Positions 10,901-20,702 of a DNA stretch of 64,000 nt are shown one piece after another. Made by a program: the position numbers and the translations under genes. Source of the DNA: Ciona intestinalis (lineage: Eukaryota > Chordata > Ascidiacea > Phlebobranchia > Cionidae). The stretch spans positions 1,320,300 to 1,384,299 of the forward strand of contig NC_020170.2 of the NCBI RefSeq assembly GCF_000224145.3. Direction: 5' to 3'. Numbering within the stretch: the stretch's first letter is position 1; each line of letters begins with the position of its first letter. Below the pieces are notes generated by a model. The model saw only the letters and a program-made list of their open reading frames with translations, had not been told where the DNA came from and did not search any database.

Positions 10901-12709
10901 ACTAGAGTACAACAAATGTTTGGTCGCTTTTCTAATTATTGTGGTAAAGTCGTGGTTAGTTAAGCCCAAATTAGCCAAGACTTTATTTTAAACTTTAAAT
11001 TACTTTATTTAAAACAAAATTCAGAGTATATAAACCCCGCGAAAGTTTCTGCAAATGTAAAACGAACTGCAACATAGTTGTGTGCGGCTTGGCCTTCATG
11101 CCCACAAGAGTGCGAAGTAAAGTTCGACGCGACTGGAAAATTGCAACGCTGGCCATATTTAAATGGTGTTATTATTTCTCTGTGTAATTTTATCCGTACA
11201 GTCCGAACCAATTAAACATTCAACATGGTAACTTAGCAGTTATATAGTAGGGTGGGGGAAGATGGGACACCTTTTTTACTTTATTTTCCCGTTTAATTTG
11301 GTAGTAAACACAGATATTCAAAGAACTATAAAACCGTATCCTCACACTTATACGATCGACCGTTGTTAGTTGTTTAAAACACGATCAGGATATTTGAATA
11401 TTATGTACCAGTGATGTCCCATCTTTCCCCACAGTACCATACATCAACCAACTTTACCAAACCGACTTGGTTGTAAAACAAATCTTTGTTTAAATTGTTT
11501 AAGGGCCTATATATAAGGTAATATTGAAAATACAAGTTGAGCTACTGATAATACGTAGCCCCTATACAGAATTATTTTATACCACTTCACGATATATATG
11601 CGTCATAAAACATACGGAATGTAATATACTCAACAGTGCTGATGAATTACAAACTAATTAAGTTCCTATGCTAGATACCCTGAGTTCACGTTCATTACAA
11701 ACCAACAATCAACAAGACACGCCGATACTTCGTTAAGATTAAGCCGTGATGGCTTGAAAGGAATCGTCACTGACGTTCATTTACTGGTAGAATGCGATCA
11801 CTTTGTTGGAACGTTTTCATCTAATGTGAGTTTTCTGATATACTTGTCCGGCGCACAATTTTTGGTACAATTTTTCTGTCCCATCAACTGATGTGGATTT
11901 TTTCAATTATTTACCCTCTAAATAAGAGGAATTCGCCCCAAAGGGTAAATTTACCCTAGTTTAAGAAACGCTGTTCCAGATTGTTAGCATAAAATCTCGT
12001 GATTTGTCAGCATAAAATATAAATAATCACTTCTAATGTTACTTATATGTGGTATAACTCCAGGCTCGATCGTGTTATAAATATATTGACGTTGTTATGT
12101 CGCCACGCGAGGATATAAATAACCTACCCCACACATGTAGTAGGATGGGAAGGAGGTGACATCATTTCATTCCATTTTTCCTCGTCCCTTACAAGTAAAC
12201 AAAGAACATACACAGAATTATAAAACCGTATCCTCACGGTCACGGCTTTCGTATAACGTCTATAGACCGTTGGTTATTGTTTAATACAGGATCAGAAAAA
12301 AAAAAACTCTCACTAATGGAATTAAACTTTCTATTCAAAACAGATTGGACGCTTGGTATATGAAATGAAGCAACAGTACGACTCGGATCCCACTTTCACT
12401 ACCACTAATATCGATCATGCTTATCGTTACTGGGGGCAACCAATACGCGTTCATGAGGCAATAATGAACCACAATCCAACACGTGATGAGTGTCAGCGCG
12501 CCTTTATGCAGATGAGTCCCACATATCTTTCACAAATGGAAGACATGTGTGAAATTGAGCTTAAAATTGGGGACAAAATCGAAGTTTGGCCGGAAATATT
12601 TCACGGTTACAAATCTGGGGGCAGGAACTTTAGAACTCAGAAATTTGGCGCTTATCCAATGTTTAAAGTAAAAGAAGTTATTAAGACTGCACCTTATCCT
12701 TCATTTTAA
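7905..12709 (+). CDS. FUT8-like alpha-1,6-fucosyltransferase, copy B
   Basis: Coding exons: 7905-7993, 8410-8450, 8801-8975, 9628-9736, 9896-10133, 10341-10599, 10715-10894, 11675-11825, 12344-12709. They sum to 1608 nt with matching phases, giving 535 aa. The Golgi type II layout is a short tail (MFTVRFKK), one hydrophobic anchor, a 41-nt stem exon (32 nt in copy A), a helical stem, a GT23 catalytic core and an SH3-like C-terminal domain. The catalytic signatures are present as in copy A: VHIRRTDKSNEANF, VYVATDD, TDVHLL and TFSSN. Exons 3-8 have the same lengths as in copy A and are close to identical. Exon 9 is identical for its first 96 nt (12344-12439) and then diverges strongly. The C-terminus ends APYPSF, nine residues shorter than copy A. 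Expected reaction: GDP-fucose to core N-glycan GlcNAc; the exact acceptor is not shown by sequence. Confidence 0.9.
8147..8344 (-). mobile_element. TIR element (MITE), intron 1 of FUT8-like B
   Basis: Complete copy with reverse internal polarity (CCTGTTCGTGGTTTAAACAA early). The right end is CCATCTTCCCCCACCCTACTA. Confidence 0.75.
8551..8745 (+). mobile_element. TIR element (MITE), intron 2 of FUT8-like B
   Basis: Complete copy in forward polarity. The ends are AGTAGGTTGGGGGAAGATGG and CATCCCCCACCCTACTA. Confidence 0.75.
9255..9390 (+). mobile_element. TIR element (MITE), internally deleted
   Basis: The left end GAGTGGGGGAAGATGGGACA is intact. The centre is shortened and the right end reads GTGTCTCGTTTTCTCAACCC. 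It lies in intron 3 of FUT8-like B. Confidence 0.65.
9411..9568 (+). mobile_element. TIR element (MITE), internally deleted
   Basis: Runs from TAGTAGAATAGGGAAGATGA to CTTCTTCCACCCTGCTATA. It is about 20 bp from the previous copy, in the same intron. Confidence 0.65.
11243..11440 (+). mobile_element. TIR element (MITE), well-preserved copy
   Basis: Left end TATAGTAGGGTGGGGGAAGA, then GGGACACC; right end GTCCCATCTTTCCCCACAGT. Internal order: TTTGGTAGTAAACA, AACCGTATCCTCAC, GTTGTTAGTTGTTTAAAACA, CGATCAGGATATTTG. This is a good reference for the family. It lies in intron 7 of FUT8-like B. Confidence 0.8.
12137..12298 (+). mobile_element. TIR element (MITE), 3'-truncated
   Basis: The left end (GTAGTAGGATGGGAAGGAGG) and centre up to CAGGATCAG are present, then an A run. 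The right TIR is missing. It lies in intron 8 of FUT8-like B, 45 bp before the last exon. Confidence 0.65.
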
Positions 12710-13247
12710 ACTCCCTGGCAAATATTTGGTATATATGGCTTGTTTTTTAACTGTTATTGATTCTGCGCTGTTTACATTTTAAAAATACTGTTATTTGGTA
12801 TAAAAAATACAAAATATTGAATATACATATCAATTAATACATAAGTAAGCTCGATTGCGAATTGGAAAGGTTATATCATCAAACAAACAAGAAAACGTTC
12901 TGATTTCAAAATATCGCATTCAGCAGATTAATGCAACTGTATGTTTTTTTTCCGTAATATGTGTGAATTTAATATTGATCACAGCCGGATACGTAAGTCA
13001 TCGATTTATCATACTTGTATATGAAACACAACTGCCATATATGCGGTAATTTTTCCTGTATCTAAAATTTATTCACAGTCGTTTATAAATGTCGGTCAAA
13101 ATGAGCCGCGAACTGAAAAAAGTTTGGTAAGCACTGCTTCTAATCAAGCGTATACACAACAGCAGTATGATATCGTGGTCGGGCATTCAGCAGTATGCAA
13201 ACGTACCTACGATGTCACGTTAACACTTTGTTACTTGGGGTGGGAGC
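12710..13247. other. Intergenic gap, FUT8-like B to O-FucT-like gene
   Basis: About 540 bp of AT-rich sequence between two same-strand genes. It must contain the end of the first and the promoter of the second. The 63-64 codon frames here have no supporting features, and I see no repeat. Confidence 0.5.
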
Positions 13248-16200
13248 ATGAGACGTTACAGGCAGCTGTTGTTTTCCTTGCTTGTTTTAGGAGTTCTTAT
13301 TTTTATTGGAATTAATTGGAAATATAATAAACAGCAGCAATTGAGCAGCTTCTTTAACCAGAAGAATAATAATGTTGGTCCTTTGGTAAAATGGAATTAT
13401 GACGGAATACTTGCATTGGAAAAGCAGATAAAGAAACAAACCAGAACTTACAATGTTGCTAAAGCCGTAAGTAATGTTGTTACATTTGTTAAATCATTGT
13501 ATATATTTAAATACATTCAAAACTGAACCGAATGTAATCTTGCCAGACAAAATCTTTGATGGTTTATTTGCAAATCAGTAAGGAAACTAATTGCCAAAAA
13601 TGATGGTTTGTTTAAAAGCATACGATCGTATATAAGAGCATACGATCTTGTATGTATTATAAACGCCAGATCCTGTACTGGCTGTGCGTATTGTCTTCGT
13701 TATCTCTGAAATCTCAATAGAAGCCCGCTGCCAGATACTTCCGGAAGATATAGTGGGGGAGGATGGGACAACTTTTCATTACATCCCATTTGATCCCCCA
13801 TCATAGAATTAGCTGTCGAACTTGGGGTATGCTGCCCAGTAGTCAAGGAGTGTAAAACTGCTTTTTCGTTCATTTGTATAAAGTTTTGTATAAATAAACG
13901 CTATGCGTGCAGATCCAAGTAAAAGCGTTAAATTAGAGAGACAAAATCTTAAACTATTCTATAAACACATACTCGTGAAAACAGTGCGCGACAGTAATCG
14001 AATGTTAATCAAATGCTTCATAAAGTATTTCCATTGTTTGCACAAATTCCAAAGACATAAAAAGATTTATGGCCGAAACATATAAAGTCGGGTTAATTAT
14101 TCAGGGACCCTTTTATCCCATCCTCAACGTGTAAAGTACCCCAAGCAGCGCAATGTGATCTCATGTTTGCAGTGACCACAGTCCAACTCTACTGTTGCAT
14201 TTTAAACCTTCATGGTATTACAATGTGGGTGTGAGGGCTTTGAGCCGACATACGCTTAATTACTTTTATATTGCGTGCGGTTTTAGGTTTGCATTATTTC
14301 ACTCTTTGTTGTGAGGGAGGTTCAGTTTGTCGATTTTATCGTGTTTTTTTATTCGTTTTCCTTAACAGCTGTTTCACTTCTATTCACTTCTTCACTGCTT
14401 TTGTTCTCTATTGTCACGCTTGAAGGCTCACGTATTTAAGTCTCGTCGTTTTCTGTGCCGTTTGATTGATTGGCCGTTAAGGTAACATCCCAGACCAAAC
14501 ACCTCAAACACGTAACAATGGTTGCGCAACAAACTTAACGAAAAAAATGCTTCTCTACCATTTTACTGTGTTAAAAACAGTTAAGCAACATTTTCTGTAA
14601 CATAGGGTGCATTTAAATTACATTAATCCAAGTTCAGTTGTTGTTGTTGTTAGCAAAACTGGTTTTAATTAATTTTTTCAATTAATATATACCAAATTTG
14701 CAATGAAAGTTATTATTTTAATTATTGTTTTTTTTTATATAATATTCTTACTATTTTTTTTATTATTTCATGTAATTAAGCAGCCTTGTAAATAAGTAAA
14801 CACAACTAATGTTAAAACACGTCCAAACTGATGCGCAATGCCAGACGCAGTCTGGCCGGACAAAACTTTTGTGATTTATTTGCGAATTCAATAAGAAAAC
14901 TAAATGTAACAAATGTGGTTTATTTATTTTACGTAGGAGTCCAACTGAGTCACTATGGACCAAAAAAATAAGACGGAACCGATTAGTAACAAAGCAACCC
15001 ACGTATAATATATGACTATATGGGTTTAAAAGAGCAATCAAACTTCTTTACATTAGAAAAAATAAATAAAAAAAGGTTTAAATTTTAATTTGAACGTTTT
15101 TTGTCAATCAATACTCACTGGTGTCTGTGTGACATTTTTTCTTACTTCCGGGTTACTGGGTTACCATGTTTGTGAAAAACAAATAGAACAATATAAAACA
15201 GTAGGCGTTATATAGGAACGTATACGACAGAGGTTCTTATTTTTTGTTGTTAAACAAAAACTAACGTTTCCAATTCTCGAACAGGCATGCGCGTTGAATG
15301 TAAACAAAGATATACCAACCTCTTACAAACCACGGATAAAATTAGATCCAAACAAATTTCTCCTGCCGTTTTTGATTTGGGGACCGAACAATCAACTTAT
15401 AGGACTGAGAGACTCAATATTTGTCGCCATTAAGCTTAACAGGTACAAAGGATTGTGCTTATTTATTAAAATGGCAGTGTATAATACAGAACATAATTGT
15501 ATGATATATATTCAGAGAGTGTTTGTATTGTGACTGAAAGGACTGAAAGGCTCCTATTGAACCTGTATATTCTTGTTCATGTTGTCTTTATGCTGTATAC
15601 AACACATTCATAATTTGCTTGTTTATAAGGCGTATTTCGTCCTCGAAAAACCTGCACTTGCATAGTGAATGGTTATAAATAACATCCCGGAATTTTTTCA
15701 TGTTTTAACCAGGACGCTTGTGATACCAAGATTTTTCACGCATTACAAAGATACTGGAGCTGAGAAGGAATCTTTGGTGCATGCTGCTAATCGTATTGAC
15801 TTAGAATATCTTGCTCGGTTCATATCGTTGGTAACTTTGGAACAATTTCAAAATAAATGTCGAAGAAAAATTGAAGTTGTTTTTCAGGTAATTATTTATT
15901 CAAGATAGGTACGCGTATGAGTTGGGATTTTTTGAAAGAAAAAGCTTGGAAATTCGTGTTAATAATTAACCCCTGAGATTACTTTTATATAATACCATAG
16001 CATACCGAAGTAACTGAGGTGCTGACTTTAGTATGCTATGATAATACTCTTTCGTGGATTTTTAACTATACTAGATTGGTCGAGAAATATATTTGTGTTT
16101 AATAACTCCTTTAGTTAAGAATTTAAGCGTTGATTCATTTGTTACATGCCACAGAATCGTCCTGTTGTCTGCAGCACTCTTAGTGCAGCTGAGCGGGCCA

Positions 16201-17844
16201 CTGGAACCGACATTTTAGGCTCCAAACATACACCAGGGGTGGATGGAAAACTTACTATAAAGAAAAGCGATCCAAGATGTAAACCTGACATATCAGCTTA
16301 TCCTCACAAAGTGGATGATGGGACAAAACACGAAGTCCGGAATTTAAAAGCTATTTTCAAGTATTACATATACAGTAACATTAGACAATTTCCATTCATT
16401 TTATCCCACGCCGAATAAAGTTTAGCCATAACCATAGTTGAGGACGCACAAAATTGACACATATTCTGTATTCCAGTTTATTGTATTAAATTGCATATAG
16501 AGAGTATGTGGCAAACTACGGCAGCCAGTCCATTTTAACCCTCCATGCCAAATTTGACCCATTTATAGGCCATTTTATTCTGGCGTTTCTGATGTTATGA
16601 GACAATATAATGCTTTCTCGTTGAGTCATCACGGACCCAAATATAAAATTAAAGAACATCTGGCCAGTAAGTAAAACAGTTTTCTTCCTTTGTAGTTCCA
16701 CAGCCAAGTGCGTCGTATTTCTTTCACCGTTCCAGTCATTGAGCGTGTCTTCAACTTACGGTAGAATGCATCATGATCATTACGACATTCCCAGCATTGC
16801 TAAATTGACGACGACGAGCTTAGTAGAAACCGTAGATTCTTACAAACTAATGGCTGCTATAGAACACGAGACGCGGAGGCCACCATACGTTGTGAAAATT
16901 GCCGCCGAATTCCTTCGTGACGTCATGGCAAATAACAGTTTTGTTGCAGTGCATTGGCGGTGGGTAAAAAACGTGCCCTTGCGTTATGTACGGTTAACTA
17001 AAGTTAACTTCCAAACTTAGTGCTTTTTGTAAGGCAAAAACGATATTTAAATTATTCACCTGCACAGCATCACATTACGGTTTATTTTTTATATTATGCT
17101 TAGTACGATAGGCCGAGCGTGTTATGTAGGTGGTGGGGGAAGATGGGACACCTTTTCATTCTGTTTTCTCGTCACATTTAATAGTAAACGAAGAACATTC
17201 AAAGAATTATTAAACCGTATCCTCACGACTTCCATAAACTGTTGTTAATTGTTTATAACACGATCGGAATGTTTGGATATTATGTGCTAAAGATGTCCCA
17301 TCATTCCCCACAGTAATATACAACTGGTTAAATGTAAAACTTTTTTACCAGATATGACAAGGAAATTGTTTCAGAAATATGTTTAACCAAGCCAACAGAT
17401 CCCATCTGCAACAATTCCGTCACCCCTGGCCATCTAGCGGTTGGGATTTCGAAAGTTCTTAAAGAGATAGCACCTTTAAACCAATCAAAAAACACTGCAC
17501 CGTTCATATACATCGCATCACCACCAAAATTAAAAGACTTTGTTACTGAAGTGAAAACGAATTTGTTAACGAAGCATTATTATCGGAATCTAAGTTTGCA
17601 GTTAACACCTGTTTTAACTACAGCTGATTTGGAAAAGTATTTAGACGCAAAATATCCGCGGCAGGCTTGCAAAGATTTAAGGCCTACGGACAATGAGTTT
17701 CTTTCTTTGATTGAAATGGAAATTTGTTCAGCAAGCGTGGCATTTATTGGATCTCAATTTTCTTCTTGGACAGCTGTAATTCAGCATTACAGACCAAAAA
17801 AATATTTTAAATTTGACCGTTCTGTTTACGATGTTATATTCTGA
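13248..17844 (+). CDS. Type II membrane protein with O-fucosyltransferase (O-FucT) fold
   Basis: Coding exons: 13248-13466, 15285-15442, 15713-15887, 16155-16360, 16696-16959, 17352-17844. The sum is exactly 1515 nt (504 aa) with matching phases. Residues 1-8 are a basic cytosolic tail (MRRYRQ), followed by a hydrophobic anchor to about residue 23 and a Gln/Asn-rich stem. The O-FucT signature GPNNQLIGLRDSI, then KLNRTLVIPRFFTH, opens the domain. VAVHWRYDKE occupies the site of the conserved H-x-R-x-D motif that binds GDP-fucose. Near the C-terminus, FLSLIEMEIC followed by FIGSQFSSW matches the family's last conserved block. It does not match POFUT1 or POFUT2 closely by eye, so no symbol is given. 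Expected activity is transfer from GDP-fucose in the ER or Golgi; the acceptor is unknown. The gene follows two FUT8-like genes, and a MITE sits in the last intron 31 bp from the acceptor. Confidence 0.82.
13750..13802 (+). mobile_element. MITE fragment
   Basis: Only the left TIR and a few bases remain (TATAGTGGGGGAGGATGGGA, then CATCCCATTTGATCCCCCA). It lies in the 1.8 kb first intron of the O-FucT-like gene. The rest of that intron holds a diverged pair of about 75-bp repeats (13539-13612 and 14847-14921) and nothing else I recognise. Confidence 0.5.
15996..16040. repeat. Short hairpin repeat
   Basis: CATAGCATAC (15996-16005) and GTATGCTATG (16031-16040) are a perfect inverted repeat around 25 nt. 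Related hairpins are at 9053-9085 (CATAGTATC / GATACTATG), and a half-site with the same AAGTGAC neighbour is at 1949-1970. Confidence 0.5.
17126..17322 (+). mobile_element. TIR element (MITE) in last intron of O-FucT-like gene
   Basis: Complete copy in forward polarity. Its right TIR (GATGTCCCATCATTCCCCAC) ends about 30 bp before the 3' splice site at 17351. Confidence 0.75.
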
Positions 17845-19325
17845 ATTTTATATTTATAGACCGTATAAAGCTGATGAGGGTGTCGGTATCTAAATATATA
17901 AAACAGGAACAAACAGTTTATTGGTATATTGTAGACTGTAGAGGTATATATATTATGCAAGTATTTTTACTACTGCACGATCAAAATTATTTTATGGATA
18001 AATGTATGTATATATGTAAATTACTTTACCCGGAAAACGACAGTCGTTATCACACGGGTTTAACACCTCGTGCCAGCTTACGAGTTACCATGTATGTTAC
18101 TTTGTGGGTGTTTTTTTGTACTTTTTCATTTTTATGTATGGCTTATAATTTGGACAACCCATTAGTGACCACTGGGTTGGAGCAATTGCCGTTAAGTGTC
18201 TTGCCCAAGGACACTTACGCAAACAATTGTAGCAGCGACGAACCTTGAATCCATTACCTATGGGTTGGGGCACTAAGAGCGCTAACCACTTTGGCACGGC
18301 GCCGGACAAATATGAATAACACCAAATGTTCCAGCACATCTTGTCTTTTTATATACATTGGTGGCAGTGTTGCGATATTTTTATATTACAAAATGCATTA
18401 TGTTAAACCTATATTGTAAGTTGAAACAATTTTACACCACATGCATATTAAAATAAATTTTACATTTCAACTTGATTAATTTTTAAAATGTCTTGCGTTT
18501 TATGTTTATCGTATATATCATCTCTCCCACGTAGTACTCCTTCATCGTTATTGTGTTGTCCAATAAATAAGTGAATTAATTGTTAAGCTGATGGGTGCTA
18601 GTCATCATTCAACCCATTCGTTAAGACGAGGTTTTGAAGTCGGTGCACCGTTTATTTTTAAACACTTTCGAGACTTCACTGGTATTTTCAATACTTCATA
18701 GTCATAGTCTACTCTGTCCGTTGACAACGGTGCAAAATGTGTTTAGTAATATTTTGCCCCAGAACGTTTTTAGTCGGCACGTATTTATTAGAGCTCGTAT
18801 TGTGTTTATTCCAACCTACTGCTGATATGAACATTTAACTTATCTCTCGGCTACTTTTGCACTTTTGTTTAACTTGGACATTTCAATCTCATGTCCTTTT
18901 TATTGCTGTGACTGCCATTCCGTGGTGGGCTACATCGAATATTTGTGTATGTACTCAAGTAAATCAATGATATAAGTGTTGCTCCATCGCGGTCGACGTC
19001 AAACGGTCAAAGTAACCACTCCACCCCCAATTTTTATAAAACTTTAATTACTTCGTTAGGGAAAGTACCAGGGTATTTTTAAAATAAGCACAGTTTCCCG
19101 CCAAATATATAAAGTTGCGAACTTATATATTAGACAAGGTAAGTCTTACGTAAAAACCTAAATATTGTGCTGAAAAAAACAAATCCTATAGTGGTTATAA
19201 GAGATAGGGGTTAGATAACCACTAACCCCTTAAACATCAACTTTTAACACTTTCCACCAGCCTATTCTGCTATGTACCGGGATTCTTCACTAGTGCTTTT
19301 AAGTTAACCATCTTACACGCAGGAA
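17845..19325. other. Intergenic stretch before CHTF8
   Basis: Holds the 3' flank of the O-FucT-like gene, a full SINE (18021-18303) and a possible first non-coding exon of CHTF8 ending with a good donor (AGACAAG|GTAAGT, about 19138). The 124- and 80-codon frames between 17874 and 18339 overlap the SINE and are not credible genes. Confidence 0.5.
18021..18303 (-). mobile_element. tRNA-derived SINE, near full length
   Basis: The minus-strand reading starts with GGCGCCGTGCCAAAGTGGTT (A-box-like). It continues with CCATAGGTAATGGATTCAAG and TGGGCAAGACACTTAACGGC, and ends near the CGACTGTCGTTTTCCGGGTA motif. Confidence 0.8.
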
Positions 19326-19661
19326 ATGGTGCAGATAGTTTTACAACCAACGAACTCACTGAAAGAATGGACACTTGTTGAATATCAAGGTGAGCTCAAT
19401 TCTCGATTAGGAAATGGATTTTGTGGAAATAAGATCGGAGATCTTCATTTTAACAGCAAGGGCGATCCAATTATGATCATTGGTCATCATATTTTGTATG
19501 GAAAAGTAAAAAAACTTGAAAAACCTTTTGCAGTGTTGGTGAAAAACAAAGATGCTGAAATGGACCAGCGGGAATATTTAATTAAAGCAGTTATTACGAA
19601 CAAACTTATATTTTCACTCAGACCAAAACCAATAATTATTCATGTTCCGAAAAAAGTTTAA
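19326..19661 (+). CDS. CHTF8: CTF8 homologue, CTF18-RFC subunit
   Basis: Single-exon 111-aa protein. It begins MVQIVLQ, has LGNGFCGNKIGDLHF and GHHILYGKVKKLEKPFAVLV in the centre, and ends RPKPIIIHVPKKV, matching the animal CHTF8 family along its full length (human protein 121 aa). CTF8 joins DCC1 and CTF18 to the RFC2-5 core, making a nuclear clamp loader that places PCNA on DNA and supports sister chromatid cohesion. The ATG follows an acceptor (..ttacacgcag) by three bases, so a 5' UTR intron starting about 19139, or leader trans-splicing, is likely. The gene is convergent with EFCAB7. No defects are visible. Confidence 0.93.
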   Translation: MVQIVLQPTNSLKEWTLVEYQGELNSRLGNGFCGNKIGDLHFNSKGDPIMIIGHHILYGKVKKLEKPFAVLVKNKDAEMDQREYLIKAVITNKLIFSLRPKPIIIHVPKKV

Positions 19662-20702
19662 ACTTTATACGCTTTGCATATTTTAGTGGTTGTAGGATTG
19701 TTATTTTGTTATATATTTGCATGTTTAAATATTAGTTACATGTGATAAATTGGGGCATAGGTTTTTCCTAACCTCTTATTTATATTTTGCAGCACTTGTT
19801 TTTCACTCTATGGTGGAAAAAAGTTTTTAAAGTAACTGCATAAAAAAGCTATTAACCTTATATTACATGAGTATAAAAGAATGAATGTAACTTCATTTCT
19901 CCTTGCGTGGCTGGAAAACCATAGTTGTTATAATAACACGAGTGTTCATACACCTCCTGCCAGCTTATGAATTACCAGAGAGTGTAAAATCAACTAACAG
20001 TGTCATCGTCATCCCATATTTTGTTAAAAAGTTGTAAAGCTTATGGGTTGATAATTGGGAATTGTTGACTTAGCAACTTTAAATTTTTAGTTTTAAATAT
20101 TTGAAAATTGAAACCAAAGATATAGCATTGTGTTGAGGAACCACTGATTAAACTTCCGTGTTTATAAATTCATGAGTTCTGCTGATGTGTTGCAGTGAAT
20201 TTACACATTTTGACTTAATAAGAAACACATATTGTAAAATGAGAATATGGTGAAACGTTGTGATTTGAATTTATTTTATTACAAAAAAACTGCATGATAC
20301 AATAAACTAAAAATTGCTGAAAAAATAAATCTGACCTGATTTTACTAAAATTAATGTACGCTAAAAAACATTTTACTACAAAAAGTTGGGGTTATTTTAC
20401 ACAATGAGCATTTGTAACATGAGTAACATATTTCATGTCTATTTGTGTTTAAGTTAAATAATAACATACAAATATTTTAAGTGCATTTAAATAAAAATTT
20501 AAAATATTACATTTATACACTTGTTGACTTGCATGTGAAAAGCAACAGAAACACATGAATGTTTTTAAGTTAAAATATTCTATATATATAAACTGTTGAT
20601 GCCAGGGACAATAAAAGTCTGAAATAGCTGTTAAAATTATGCTTTACCTGGTAGCAACAGCAGCTTAAAGTGTAAATACAACCTAATGACTACATAACAA
20701 AA
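19662..20702. other. Convergent 3' flanks of CHTF8 and EFCAB7
   Basis: About 1 kb of AT-rich sequence with long A/T runs and a partial SINE tail (19880-19977). It must contain both 3' UTRs. No gene is seen. Confidence 0.5.
19880..19977 (-). mobile_element. SINE fragment (tail only)
   Basis: Matches only the distal segment shared with the copies at 1278 and 18021 (AACACGAGTGTTCATACACC, CCAGCTTATGAATTACCA). The tRNA-like head is missing. Confidence 0.55.
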
